The notes: generated from the letters alone by a model not told the origin. A DNA stretch of 64,000 bases from an uncultured Oscillospiraceae bacterium (GCA_934591895.1 CAKTPP010000004.1:62001-126000), one strand, 5' to 3'. Positions 51,010 through 59,974 are shown, numbered from the stretch's first letter. Translations and numbers: made by a program.

Positions 51010-51597
51010 ATGAGTTCATCGACCGGTATTTTTGCCATCATCCTCAGCGCCGTCCTGACGAATAACTTCATTTTCTCGCAGTTCCTCGGCTGCTGCCCGT
51101 TCCTCGGCTGCTCGAGCAAGATCGACACCGCCGCCGGCATGGGTCTGGCCGTCACGTTCGTCATGGGTCTTGCGTCCGCCATCTGCTGGCTGGTCAACCT
51201 GCTGCTCGTGCAGCTCGGCCTCCAGTTCCTGCAGACGATCGCTTACATCCTCGTCATCGCCGCGCTCGTGCAGTTTATCGAGATGTTCCTCAAAAAGTCC
51301 ATCCCGTCGCTGTACTCCGCGCTCGGCATCTATCTGCCCCTGATCACCACCAACTGCGCCGTGCTCGGTGTCGTGCTGCTCAACACGCAGTACACCTTCG
51401 GCTTTGTGCAGAGCGTGGTCTACGGTGTGTTCGGCGGTCTCGGCTTCATGCTCGCCATCTGCCTGTTTGCAAGCGTGCGTGAGAAGCTCGAGTTTGCCGA
51501 CTATCCGGAGTGCTTCGAGGGCTTCCCGATCTGCCTCGTCTCTGCCGGCCTGCTCGCCCTTGCGTTCATGGGCTTCTCCGGCATGAAGATCGGCTAA
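51010..51597 (+). CDS. rnfA: Rnf complex subunit A
   Basis: 195 aa, six helices. Signatures LTNNFIFSQFLGCCPFLG and LITTNCAVLGVVLL include the conserved membrane cysteines. ATG 51010 has GGAGG nine bases upstream, one base after the rnfE stop. Confidence 0.96.
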   Translation: MSSSTGIFAIILSAVLTNNFIFSQFLGCCPFLGCSSKIDTAAGMGLAVTFVMGLASAICWLVNLLLVQLGLQFLQTIAYILVIAALVQFIEMFLKKSIPSLYSALGIYLPLITTNCAVLGVVLLNTQYTFGFVQSVVYGVFGGLGFMLAICLFASVREKLEFADYPECFEGFPICLVSAGLLALAFMGFSGMKIG

Positions 51598-51610
51598 GGA
51601 GGGCATGAAT

Positions 51611-52423
51611 ATGGATTTTAAATTGATTCTCGAGGGCATCGCTGTCCTCGGCGCCATGGGCGCCATCTTCGGCGCGCTGCTGGCCTTCGCCGCGAAGATC
51701 TTCTATGTGGAGGTCGACCCCAAGCAGGAAGCCGTCCGTGCGTGCCTCGCCGGCGCCAACTGCGGCGGCTGCGGCTACCCCGGCTGTGACGGTTATGCCG
51801 CCGCGGTCGCTGCCGGCAAGGCTCCGGTCAACTGCTGCGTGGCCGGCGGTCAGGCCGCTGCCGATCAGATCGCCGAGATCATGGGCGTCTCCGCCGGTGC
51901 GGAGGAGAAGATGGTCGCGTTCGTGCCGTGCTCCGGCGCGGAGGGCGTCGCCGTCAAGCGCTTCAACTATTCCGGCCCGCAGGATTGCCAGGCCGCCATG
52001 CTGTTCGGCGGCAAGAGCAACAAGGAGTGCCGCTTCGCCTGCATCGGCCTCGGCAACTGCGCCAGAGCCTGTAAGTTCGGCGCGATGCACATCGTCAACG
52101 GTGTCGCCAAGGTCGACCGCGACAAGTGCGTCGGCTGCATGGCCTGCGCCGATGCCTGCCCGAAGAAGATCATCGAGAAGGTGCCGTATAAGCAGGCTGT
52201 GCTCGTCGGCTGCCGCAACCAGGACAAGGGCGCCGTCACGCGCAAGATCTGCGACGTCGGCTGCATCGGCTGCATGAAGTGCCAGCGTGAGTGCCCGGCG
52301 GACGCCATCAAGATCGAGAACTTCGTGTCCAAGATCGACTATGACAAGTGCGTCGGCTGCGGCCACTGCGCCGATATCTGCCCGCGCGGCATCATCAACC
52401 TGCTCGACATGGTCAAGCAGTAA
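51611..52423 (+). CDS. rnfB: Rnf complex subunit B
   Basis: 270 aa. N-terminal helix, an Fe4S4 domain (CLAGANCGGCGYPGC), then several ferredoxin motifs (CVGCMACADACPKK, CIGCMKCQRECP, CVGCGHCADICP); entry point for reduced ferredoxin. ATG 51611 is preferred to 51605, since AAGGAGGG ends only one base before the latter. Last gene of the operon. Confidence 0.96.
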   Translation: MDFKLILEGIAVLGAMGAIFGALLAFAAKIFYVEVDPKQEAVRACLAGANCGGCGYPGCDGYAAAVAAGKAPVNCCVAGGQAAADQIAEIMGVSAGAEEKMVAFVPCSGAEGVAVKRFNYSGPQDCQAAMLFGGKSNKECRFACIGLGNCARACKFGAMHIVNGVAKVDRDKCVGCMACADACPKKIIEKVPYKQAVLVGCRNQDKGAVTRKICDVGCIGCMKCQRECPADAIKIENFVSKIDYDKCVGCGHCADICPRGIINLLDMVKQ

Positions 52424-52437
52424 GCTGCCAAAACACA

Positions 52438-52475
52438 AAAAACAGACGGACATTCCGGTGTCCGTCTGTTTTTTT
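52438..52475 (+). terminator. Terminator of the rnf operon
   Basis: AACAGACGGACA-TTCCGG-TGTCCGTCTGTT plus T run. A degenerate second version lies at 52709-52736 beyond repeat C. Confidence 0.92.
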
Positions 52476-52522
52476 GCACCGGCAGCAACCCCCTTTCCCC
52501 CGCGGGGAAACTGCCGGTGTGT

Positions 52523-52710
52523 CGAAAATCTTGCAGAGTTTCGCCGCCGGAGCGGCGAAAGAAAGTCCAATCATTTTCTTCGGCGACATGTGCGGCGAAG
52601 AAAATACTTCTCGGCCTGCAAACGTGCGCGCCGTCCGTCTCCGGCGGGCGGCGCGTGCGCTGCAGTCAGGCCGCATACCCCCTTGTCAAAAAGTAATACT
52701 TTTTGACAGG
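52523..52710 (-). repeat. Structured intergenic repeat, copy C
   Basis: Inverted relative to copy A and very similar to it over the whole length: hairpin GTCAAAAAGTA/TACTTTTTGAC (52685-52707), the TGCGGCCTGACTGCA block, GC hairpin, core (52573-52605). The distal hairpin has TTTCGCCG/CGGCGAAA in place of GCGCC/GGCGC. It fills most of the 391-base gap between rnfB and the FliB-like gene. Confidence 0.85.
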
Positions 52711-52736
52711 CTGTTCCGGTGCCCGTCTGTTTTTTG
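52709..52736 (+). repeat. Degenerate copy of the rnf terminator
   Basis: TTCCGGTGCCCGTCTGTTTTTT repeats the loop and right arm of the terminator at 52453-52475 with one substitution. The left arm is lost, so only a short GGC/GCC stem remains. Confidence 0.65.
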
Positions 52737-52814
52737 CGCACAGAGCGCGGAAACGTCCCTTTCCCTGCGGTGCGGAATGTGTTACAATAAAGAAACCAAC
52801 GTGAGGAGGCCGCC

Positions 52815-53822
52815 ATGTACCAGACCAGACCCGACGACTATGACGCGTTCCGGTGCATCGCCGGTGCGTGTCCGCAGACGTGCTGTGCCGCGTGGGAGAT
52901 CGTTGTCGATCCCGACGCGCAGGACGCCTATCTGCGCCTGCAGCATCCGCTGGCGGAAAAGCTCCGGCGCGTGATGCGCGTGGACGCGGAGGGCGACACC
53001 TACTTTGCGCAGTCGGACGGGCGCTGCCCGTTTCTGTGTGCGGACGGTCTGTGTGAGCTGCAGCGCACGCTCGGCGAGCAGAGCCTGTGCCGCACCTGCC
53101 GTGATTTTCCGCGCTGGGAGGTGCTGCTGTGCGACCGGGTGGAACAGGGGCTGTCCCTCGCGTGCCCGGAGGCTGCGCGGCAGCTGCTCGCGCGCACCGC
53201 GCCGCTGCGCTTCGTGTCCGTGCCGGTGCCGGACGACGGCTATGTGCCCGGCACGCGGGAGCGGCGGCTGACGGCTGCGCTCATGGCGGTGCGCGGCCGG
53301 ACGCTCGCGCTGCTGACGCGGCCGGAGCATACGGCACGGGAGAATCTCGCGGCGGCGGAGGCGTTTGTCCGCGCGGCGCAGCGCCTGCTCGATGGGCACC
53401 GGCTCGCGGCGCTGGCTGCCGGAAACGTGCCGCAGCGGGGCATGGATGCGTGCGCCGGGTCCCTGGCGCCCGCAGCGCTGGCGGCGGCGTTTGCATTGCC
53501 CGAGCCGCTCGATCCGCAGTGGCCGGAGCTGCTCCGGCGCGTGGCCGCGCTGCCGGTCTGTCCGCCGCCGCGACTGACGGAGGTGCAGCAGATGTGCCTT
53601 GCGCAGGCGATCGTCTGGCGGCACGGCATGGATGCGCTCGACGACCGCGATGTGATCTTTCCCGTGCGTTATGCAGCGGCGGCGCTGCGGCTGCTCGACT
53701 GCCTTGCGGCGGTGAGCGGGCGCACGGACGCGCAGCTTGTCGTGTGCGTCACGCGTGAGACGGAAAATGACCCCGAGGCGCTGCCGAGACTGCGCGCAGC
53801 GCTGCAGACCGAGACAAAATAA
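52815..53822 (+). CDS. FliB-like protein (flagellin lysine N-methylase family)
   Basis: 335 aa. The cysteine pattern of FliB is clear: CPQTCCAAWEI near residue 20 and GRCPFLCADGLCELQ ... LCRTCRDFPR (about 69-101), probably an iron-sulfur cluster. No flagellin or other flagellar gene is present in the window, so the target may be elsewhere or different. AGGAGG precedes the ATG. Confidence 0.82.
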   Translation: MYQTRPDDYDAFRCIAGACPQTCCAAWEIVVDPDAQDAYLRLQHPLAEKLRRVMRVDAEGDTYFAQSDGRCPFLCADGLCELQRTLGEQSLCRTCRDFPRWEVLLCDRVEQGLSLACPEAARQLLARTAPLRFVSVPVPDDGYVPGTRERRLTAALMAVRGRTLALLTRPEHTARENLAAAEAFVRAAQRLLDGHRLAALAAGNVPQRGMDACAGSLAPAALAAAFALPEPLDPQWPELLRRVAALPVCPPPRLTEVQQMCLAQAIVWRHGMDALDDRDVIFPVRYAAAALRLLDCLAAVSGRTDAQLVVCVTRETENDPEALPRLRAALQTETK

Positions 53823-53845
53823 TGAGGCTTAGGAGGCGCTCAAGG

Positions 53846-54259
53846 ATGAAAAAATGTGACTGCAAGATCATGAACACCCTCAGCAAGTACCCGAAGGTGT
53901 GGCCGTGGCTCGGTGTGGCTGGCTATGCGCTCGACGGCGCGGAGCTCGTGCTCAAGCACACCCGCTGGGGCAAGATGAACTACAAAGCGCGCATGCTCGT
54001 GCATGGCGCGGGCGCGGGGCTGCTGTGCCTCGGCGCTGGCGTGCACACGGCGCAGGCGGTCGCCGCCGGCATGGTGAACGTCCCCGCCGCCGTGACCGGC
54101 GCGGTCATCGGCACCGGTGTCGTCGGCCTGAACTATACGCACGCCGAGGCGAAGAAGATCGGCGTCAAGCGCGCGCGTGTGCTGCACCGCGTGTTTTGCG
54201 CCATGACCGGCCTCGGCATCGCCGCGCACGTGATCGGCGTCAGGCGCCCGAGACACTGA
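53846..54259 (+). CDS. Hypothetical small membrane protein (137 aa)
   Basis: Cysteine-containing N-terminus (MKKCDCKIMNTLSKYPKVW), then three hydrophobic stretches (MLVHGAGAGLLCLGAGVHTA, VPAAVTGAVIGTGVVGL, VFCAMTGLGIAAHVIGV). ATG 53846 has AGGAGG nine bases upstream. No family recognised. It starts 23 bases after the FliB-like gene. Confidence 0.65.
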   Translation: MKKCDCKIMNTLSKYPKVWPWLGVAGYALDGAELVLKHTRWGKMNYKARMLVHGAGAGLLCLGAGVHTAQAVAAGMVNVPAAVTGAVIGTGVVGLNYTHAEAKKIGVKRARVLHRVFCAMTGLGIAAHVIGVRRPRH

Positions 54260-54335
54260 GCGCTGCCGATGAGGCCCGCCGCGCTGGACGCTTCCGGAGA
54301 GACAGCGCATGCGCGAAAGCACTTTTGACAGTCTG

Positions 54336-54363
54336 ACAGCCACGGGGATATCCCCGTGGCTGT
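54336..54363 (+). terminator. Perfect 28-bp palindrome, probable terminator
   Basis: ACAGCCACGGGGAT and its exact complement, followed by TGTTGTTG. Confidence 0.6.
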
Positions 54364-54365
54364 TG

Positions 54366-54394
54366 TTGTGCTGCGCGCGTCTGTGTGGTAATAT
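54366..54394 (+). promoter_or_regulatory. Promoter of the DUF6440 gene
   Basis: TTGTGC-N17-TAATAT. Confidence 0.5.
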
Positions 54395-54438
54395 GAGACC
54401 GGACAGGGTGCAAAATCGCAATTTGGAGGTCGGTTGAC

Positions 54439-54624
54439 ATGAAAAAAGACAAACGCTTCGAGATCGTGTATCAGGAAGGCGGTTTCATGGGCGCAAAAAC
54501 GATCTATGTGGATAAAGAGACGGGCGTGAATTATCTCTTCATCGTCAGCGGATATGCGGGTGGATTGACGCCGCTGCTGGACGCGGAGGGGAAACCGGTC
54601 GTCACAAAGGAGACGGCCGGCTGA
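54439..54624 (+). CDS. DUF6440 family protein
   Basis: 61 aa, reading MKKDKRFEIVYQEGGFMG...IYVDKETGVNYLFIVSGYAGGLTPLLDAEGKPVV, which follows the family's pattern through its whole length. Function unknown. GGAGG lies nine bases before the ATG. Confidence 0.85.
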   Translation: MKKDKRFEIVYQEGGFMGAKTIYVDKETGVNYLFIVSGYAGGLTPLLDAEGKPVVTKETAG

Positions 54625-54673
54625 TAAAACCGCGCTTCCTGCCCGGTGCAAAAAGGCGCTTTGCCATGGCAGA

Positions 54674-54716
54674 GAAAAGACCGGCGTGACCAAATGGTCA
54701 CGCCGGTCGGCTTTTC
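54674..54716. terminator. Bidirectional terminator
   Basis: GACCGGCGTGACC-AAAT-GGTCACGCCGGTC with A- and T-rich flanks between convergent genes. Confidence 0.85.
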
Positions 54717-54732
54717 TTATATGGGTTGGCGC

Positions 54733-55815
54733 TCAGCCGGTGGTGACATAGCTGCCCGACTCCGGCGCCTTGGCGAGAAACGGCACAAAGCGCGTCGCCG
54801 CATCGAAGCTGCTGTCGGCGGCGATGACGCTGCGCAGCGCGGCGACGTTGTCCGCCGTGGCGAACACGCACACGCGGTCGAGCAGCTTCGGCAGCACCGT
54901 CATGTCCTGCCCGGATTGCGCGGCCTTGTCCTGCAGGATGGAGTCCGCACTCACGATCGCGCTCACGCGCAGCCCCGTTGCGCTCAGGCTCGTGCGCAGA
55001 TACTTTGTCAGCGCGACGACCGCGTCCGTGCGCGAGGGCGAGCCCGTCTGATCCGCGTATTTGAGCTCTGCAGCCGCAAGCGGCTGCTGCAGGTACGAGA
55101 ACGCGACCTCGTCAAAGCCGAGCTCCCGCAGCTCCTTGCAGAGGCTGACGAGGTACGTGCGCGTGAAGGTGTTGTACGGGTCGACCCAGCCGCCGGAGCT
55201 GTCGGTGTACGCGCTGCCGGAGGCGGTCTGCTGCGCGGTGGCGGCGTAGCGCTCGGCCATGAGCGAGTCCACGCACGCGCTCACGACCGCGACGAGGTAG
55301 ATGTCCTGCCCCTTGACGGTTCGGATCGCATCGGCGAGCTCGGCCGTGCCGTTGACGCCGTAGGCTGACGCCTCCGAGACGCCGGACTTCCAGCTGAGCG
55401 TGCCGCCGGGCGCTTTCATCTGCAGCACGAGGGCGTTGCCGCCGGCGGCCTTCACGGATGCTGCGGCGCGCGTGAGCCCCTCGGGCGTGATCTTGTCGGC
55501 GGTCAGATACTGCGCGTGCAGCTCCGAGAGATTCTTGCCCGCGTCGGAGATGATGCCGGAGTAGTCCGGATCTTCGAGCACGAGCTCGGTGTCGACCGTC
55601 TCGGGCTGGCCGTCGTCCGTCACGGGGGCGGGTGTTTCCATGATGGGGAAGATGACGTGCAGCGAGCCGTCGCTGCCGTAGACGATGTATTTCTGACCGG
55701 CGTAGAACAGGATCACGGCCAGCACGATCAGTCCGGCGAGGATCCACAAGAGCACCGGCCAGACCTTGCCCCGGCTGCGCCGGGCGCGGTAGACGTCGTT
55801 TCGATGGGCGCGCAT
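54733..55815 (-). CDS. DUF4015-like putative glycoside hydrolase, membrane-anchored
   Basis: 360 aa. Basic N-terminus and one helix (about 19-40), then an extracytoplasmic TIM-barrel-like domain with LTAAASVKAAGGNALVLQMKAPGGTL and ELRELGFDEVAFSYLQQP, as in DUF4015/GH13-like proteins. ATG 55815 has AGGAGGT six bases upstream. The catalytic residues and substrate are not evident. Confidence 0.68.
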   Translation of the reverse strand: MRAHRNDVYRARRSRGKVWPVLLWILAGLIVLAVILFYAGQKYIVYGSDGSLHVIFPIMETPAPVTDDGQPETVDTELVLEDPDYSGIISDAGKNLSELHAQYLTADKITPEGLTRAAASVKAAGGNALVLQMKAPGGTLSWKSGVSEASAYGVNGTAELADAIRTVKGQDIYLVAVVSACVDSLMAERYAATAQQTASGSAYTDSSGGWVDPYNTFTRTYLVSLCKELRELGFDEVAFSYLQQPLAAAELKYADQTGSPSRTDAVVALTKYLRTSLSATGLRVSAIVSADSILQDKAAQSGQDMTVLPKLLDRVCVFATADNVAALRSVIAADSSFDAATRFVPFLAKAPESGSYVTTG

Positions 55816-55843
55816 CGGCACACCTCCTTTGGGTCAGGCGGCC

Positions 55844-56284
55844 TCAGCCGCGGTTTTCAATGTCGCTGATGAGCGCGACGCGGCGCGCGTGGCGGCCGCC
55901 CTCAAAGTCCGTGGTCAGGAAGGTGTCCACGATCTTGAGCGCAAGCCCCGTGCCGAGCACGCGCGCGCCCATGGCGAGGATGTTCGCGTCGTTGTGGCGG
56001 CGGGTCATCTCGGCCGAGTAGCAGTCCCCGCACAGGGCGGCGCGGATGCCCTTGACCTTGTTGGCGGAGATGGAGATGCCGATGCCCGTGCCGCAGATGA
56101 GGATGCCGCGCTCGCATTCGCCGCCCGCGACCGCGCGCGCGACGGCCTCACCGTAGACGGGGTAGTCGCAGCTCTCCTCGCTGTAGGTGCCGAAGTCCTG
56201 ATAGGCGAGCCCGAGCTCGTCAAGATGGCGCATGACCTCCTGCTTGAGGGCATAGCCGCCGTGGTCACATCCGATCGCAATCAT
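55844..56284 (-). CDS. rpiB: Ribose-5-phosphate isomerase B
   Basis: 146 aa. IGCDHGGYALK at 4-14 and the catalytic cysteine in ILICGTGIGISISANK (about 62-77) define RpiB/LacAB; HNDANILAMGARV follows. It interconverts ribose-5-P and ribulose-5-P. It lies 28 bases before the DUF4015-like gene and 33 after the mannosyltransferase. Confidence 0.95.
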   Translation of the reverse strand: MIAIGCDHGGYALKQEVMRHLDELGLAYQDFGTYSEESCDYPVYGEAVARAVAGGECERGILICGTGIGISISANKVKGIRAALCGDCYSAEMTRRHNDANILAMGARVLGTGLALKIVDTFLTTDFEGGRHARRVALISDIENRG

Positions 56285-56317
56285 AAAAAATACCTCGATT
56301 TCTGAAATTTCCCGGCG

Positions 56318-58096
56318 TTAAAATGGCCAGTCCGGGAGCCATTTGAGCACATTCCATGCGTAGCTGCGCGAGACCGTCACGCCTGTGAGCACAGGATAAA
56401 ACAGCGCGAGCAGCGCGCCGCTTGCCGCGGTGAAGGCATATACGATGCCGAAATAGCCCCGCTGCCGCAGCCGGTCGAACACATACCCGAGCGCGAGCAC
56501 GAGAAAGAGCGTCGCCGCGAAGTAGTGGTATTCGAACGTCAGGCGCGAGATGAACACCCACGGCAGCACCTGCGCAAGATAGCCGATGAGGATGAACAGC
56601 GCCGTGCGGTCGCGCCTGACCGCGCGGTATGCAAGCACCGGCAGCGCCAGCAGCCCGCCCCAGCACAGCAGGGGATTGACGAACGCGCCGATGGTCGACA
56701 CCGTCCCGTTGCCGTACGACAGGTAGTAGAGGATCGGCCGCAGGTCGAGCAGCCACTGCCACCAGCGTGAGGAATACGGGTGCGTTGCGACAAGACCCGC
56801 GTGATACGTGAACATGAAGCGCTGGTTTTCCAGAACGATGGCGGCGTATTCGCGCGTGAAGTACATGCCCACACCGCGCAGACCGCGCGCCGCGCCGTAG
56901 GGGTAGTAGCTCGCATAGTAGATCATGCCCGGAATGAGCACGAAAAACACGAGGCAGAAGCCGATGTTCGCAAGCAGCCTGCGCGCATAGCGGCGGCCGT
57001 CGCCGTCGCGGTGCGCCTGCACGCCGGAAAACACCCAGTGCAGCGCCCAGAGCACGCCGAGCCCCGCCCCGGCATACAGGCACGTCCACTTCGTGGCCGC
57101 GCCCACGCCGAACGCAATGCCGCAGGCGGCGAGATGGCGCAGCCTGCCCTCCGTGAAGTACCGGTACAAAAACAGGTACATGAGCAGGATGAACAGCGTC
57201 GCAAAGCTGTCGACCGTCGCAATGCGCGTCTGCGTCAGGTGCATGAAGTCAAACGCCAGCAGCGCCGTGCCGCACAGCGCCACGCGGTCGTCGCGGAACA
57301 TCCGGCGCAGCAGATCCCACATCAGCGGCAGCATGGCCACGCCGAACAGCGCGCCCATGCAGCGCCAGCCCAGCGGCGTCATACCCAGCAGCGCGATGCC
57401 GAGCGCGATCAGCTCCTTGCCGAGCGGCGGGTGCGACACCTCGTACGGGTACACGCCGCGCAGATGCTCATAGGCCGTGCGCGCGTGGTAGATCTCGTCA
57501 AAATACGAGCTGTTGCAGTACGTGGACGATGCCGGCACGGTGTCCGCCTCGTCGCAGAGGGCGTCCGCAGACGCAGGCCCCGTGATCTCGCGCACGGCGA
57601 TGCGTTCGCCCTGCGCGTCGAGCAGCGCGAGCTCGCCAAGCTCCAGATGCGTGCTCGCCGTGACGCGCACGTAGGCCGCCGTCGCGGGCGCGGCGTCCGA
57701 CGGCTGCGGCTGCAGCCATTTGAAGAGGTCGGCATAGCCCTGCGGCATCGTTCCGGCGGCGGTGTAGGTGATGCCGTCGTCAGAATAGGCAAGGGTGTAT
57801 TCGCCCGTGTACAGGCCGGTGTAGTACCAGACGGTGTCGATGCCGTGCACGCCGTCGAGCGCGAGCGTGGCGCTCTCGCCGGCCTCAAGCGTGCAGAAGC
57901 GCTGCGGGTCGCGCGCAGAGCCGAGCCCCGTGAACGCGGCGACGGCGTACACCGCCGTCAGCACCGCGATGCCGATGCCGCCGCGGTGCGATGTGCGCCG
58001 GGGGATCGCGTCGCGCGCGGGCCACGCCAGCTGCAAAAACAGCGCCAGCGTCAGCGCGATGGCCGCCGCGGGCAAGATGATCCGAAGCGCTGCCAT
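56318..58096 (-). CDS. PMT/GT39-like glycosyltransferase with an embedded discoidin-like domain
   Basis: 592 aa, about 12 membrane helices. The protein O-mannosyltransferase hallmark is YFDEIYHARTAYEHLRGVYPYEVSHPPLGKELI (about 198-230) with the catalytic D-E pair. An extra domain (about 62-190; ESATLALDGVHGIDTVWYYTG..., VRVTASTHLELGELALLD) sits between helix 2 and the motif and resembles an F5/8-type carbohydrate-binding fold. Probably glycosylates exported proteins or a lipid carrier using polyprenyl-phosphate sugar. Confidence 0.82.
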   Translation of the reverse strand: MAALRIILPAAAIALTLALFLQLAWPARDAIPRRTSHRGGIGIAVLTAVYAVAAFTGLGSARDPQRFCTLEAGESATLALDGVHGIDTVWYYTGLYTGEYTLAYSDDGITYTAAGTMPQGYADLFKWLQPQPSDAAPATAAYVRVTASTHLELGELALLDAQGERIAVREITGPASADALCDEADTVPASSTYCNSSYFDEIYHARTAYEHLRGVYPYEVSHPPLGKELIALGIALLGMTPLGWRCMGALFGVAMLPLMWDLLRRMFRDDRVALCGTALLAFDFMHLTQTRIATVDSFATLFILLMYLFLYRYFTEGRLRHLAACGIAFGVGAATKWTCLYAGAGLGVLWALHWVFSGVQAHRDGDGRRYARRLLANIGFCLVFFVLIPGMIYYASYYPYGAARGLRGVGMYFTREYAAIVLENQRFMFTYHAGLVATHPYSSRWWQWLLDLRPILYYLSYGNGTVSTIGAFVNPLLCWGGLLALPVLAYRAVRRDRTALFILIGYLAQVLPWVFISRLTFEYHYFAATLFLVLALGYVFDRLRQRGYFGIVYAFTAASGALLALFYPVLTGVTVSRSYAWNVLKWLPDWPF

Positions 58097-58152
58097 GCGC
58101 CGTTCCTCCCTTCGCCGGAGCGTTGGATGCTCGCATTTGTCGGATGGTCTAT

Positions 58153-58181
58153 ATTATAGTACAGCGCGGCGGCGCTGTCCA
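58153..58181 (-). promoter_or_regulatory. Promoter of the PMT-rpiB-DUF4015 operon
   Basis: Minus-strand TGGACA-N17-TATAAT. Confidence 0.75.
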
Positions 58182-58211
58182 GAAAAGAATCCGGCGGACG
58201 GCTGCCGGTAC

Positions 58212-58240
58212 TTGACAACGGTGCGGAATAAAGTTAAAAT
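58212..58240 (+). promoter_or_regulatory. Promoter of rny
   Basis: TTGACA-N17-TAAAAT. Confidence 0.8.
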
Positions 58241-58254
58241 AATGTGATTATATT

Positions 58255-58330
58255 TTTGGCGGCGGATGGAGCACCGCCACAAATATCGTTATGTTCCCGG
58301 CGGGTACGCTTGATGGCCCGCCTTTTCCAA
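58255..58330 (+). promoter_or_regulatory. Structured leader of rny
   Basis: Two hairpins: GGCGG(CGGATGGAGCA)CCGCC at 58258-58280, and GGCGGGT...GCCCGCC followed by TTTT near 58300-58326, the latter terminator-like. About 135 nt of leader precede the gene. Possibly an autoregulatory target of RNase Y; no known riboswitch recognised. Confidence 0.45.
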
Positions 58331-58382
58331 CTTGAAAAAATATCGTGAAGAAATCTGAAGAAACGGAGGATTACAATTTCAT

Positions 58383-59924
58383 ATGTCGTTACCAATAGCA
58401 CTCGGTTGTATCATCGCAGCGCTTGTGGTTGGTTGTATCCTTGGCGGGCTCTACCGCAAAAAGGTCTCGGAACGCGAGATCGGCAGTGCGGAGGAGAAGG
58501 CCAGGCAGATCATAAATGACGCCTATAAGAGTGCCGAGAGCAAGCGGCGCGAGACCCTGCTCGAGGCCAAGGAAGAGATCCACAAGAGCCGTTCGGAGTA
58601 TGAGCGCGAGGTCAAGGAGCGCCGCGCGGAGCTGCAAAAGCAGGAGCGCCGCCTTCAGCAGAAGGAGGAGACGCTTGACCGCAAGACGGACACGCTCGAC
58701 AAAAAGACCGATGCCCTCAACCAGAAGATCGCCGCGATCGACACCAAGCAGAACGAGATCAACCAGCTCAAGAAGACCCAGATGGAGCTGCTCGAAAAGA
58801 TCTCCGGCTACACGGTCGAGGAGGCCAAGGCCTTCCTCATCAACAGCCTGAAGGACGACGTGGTGCACGAGCAGGCGCTCATGGTCAAGGAGATCGAGAC
58901 CCAGTACAAGGATGAGGCCGATACCCGCGCCCGCGAGATCATCGCCACCGCCATCCAGCGCTGTGCCGCCGATCATGCCAGCGAGGTGACCGTGTCGGTC
59001 GTGCCGCTGCCGAACGACGAGATGAAGGGCCGCATCATCGGCCGCGAGGGCCGCAACATCCGCGCCATCGAGACGCTCACCGGCTGCGACCTCATCATTG
59101 ACGACACGCCCGAGGCCATCACGCTCTCGAGCTTCGATCCCGTGCGGCGTGAGGTCGCGCGCATCGCGCTCGAAAAGCTCATTCAGGACGGACGCATCCA
59201 CCCCGCCCGCATCGAGGAAATGGTCGCCAAGGCTCAGAAGGAGGTCAACGCCACCATCAAGGCCGAGGGCGAGCGCGCCGTTTTCGAGACGAACATCCAC
59301 GGTCTGCATCCCGAGCTGATCAAGCTGCTCGGCCGCATGAAGTACCGCACCAGCTACGGCCAGAATGTGCTCAACCACTCCATCGAGGTTTCGCACATTG
59401 CCGGCCTGCTCGCTTCCGAGCTCGGCGTCGACGTGGCCACCGCCAAGCGCGCCGGCCTCCTGCACGACATCGGCAAGGCCATCGACCACGAGGTCGAGGG
59501 CAGCCATGTGACCATCGGCGTGAACATCGCCCGCAAGTACAAGGAGTCTGAGGAGGTCATCCACGCCATCGAGGCGCACCACAACGATGTGGAGCCGCAC
59601 ACCGTCGTCGCCTGCCTGGTTCAGGCGGCCGACGCCATCTCCGCCGCCCGCCCCGGCGCACGGCGCGAGAACATCGAAAACTATGTCAAGCGTCTGGAAA
59701 AGCTCGAGGAGGTCTCCAAGAGCTTCCCCGGCATTGCTAACAGCTTTGCCATTCAGGCCGGCCGCGAGATCCGCATCATGGTCAAGCCCGAGGAGGTCTC
59801 GGAGGATCAGATGGTGCTGCTTGCGCGCGACATCGCCAAGAAGATCGAGGACGAGCTGACCTATCCCGGTCAGATCAAGGTCAATCTCCTGCGCGAGACC
59901 AAGGCCGTCGATTACGCGAAGTAA
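58383..59924 (+). CDS. rny: Ribonuclease Y
   Basis: 513 aa membrane-anchored endoribonuclease that starts mRNA decay. N-terminal helix (about 3-23), a long coiled coil to about 190, KH domain (GRIIGREGRNIRAIETLTG), then the HD domain with LLHDIGKAIDHE and EAHHNDVEP. ACGGAGGATTACAATTTCAT precedes the ATG. Confidence 0.96.
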   Translation: MSLPIALGCIIAALVVGCILGGLYRKKVSEREIGSAEEKARQIINDAYKSAESKRRETLLEAKEEIHKSRSEYEREVKERRAELQKQERRLQQKEETLDRKTDTLDKKTDALNQKIAAIDTKQNEINQLKKTQMELLEKISGYTVEEAKAFLINSLKDDVVHEQALMVKEIETQYKDEADTRAREIIATAIQRCAADHASEVTVSVVPLPNDEMKGRIIGREGRNIRAIETLTGCDLIIDDTPEAITLSSFDPVRREVARIALEKLIQDGRIHPARIEEMVAKAQKEVNATIKAEGERAVFETNIHGLHPELIKLLGRMKYRTSYGQNVLNHSIEVSHIAGLLASELGVDVATAKRAGLLHDIGKAIDHEVEGSHVTIGVNIARKYKESEEVIHAIEAHHNDVEPHTVVACLVQAADAISAARPGARRENIENYVKRLEKLEEVSKSFPGIANSFAIQAGREIRIMVKPEEVSEDQMVLLARDIAKKIEDELTYPGQIKVNLLRETKAVDYAK

Positions 59925-59941
59925 ACCACAGCACAAACGCC

Positions 59942-59974
59942 AAAACGCCCGCCGGGAAACCGGCGGGCGTTTTG
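59942..59974 (+). terminator. Terminator of rny
   Basis: AAACGCCCGCCGG-GAAA-CCGGCGGGCGTTTT. The same 30 bases recur exactly at 60174-60203 on the far side of repeat D. Confidence 0.9.

Noticed and set aside
58255..58330. Fluoride or other known riboswitch upstream of rny
   Set aside because: GATGG and GATGGCC pieces are suggestive, but the pseudoknot partners of the fluoride class are not present.
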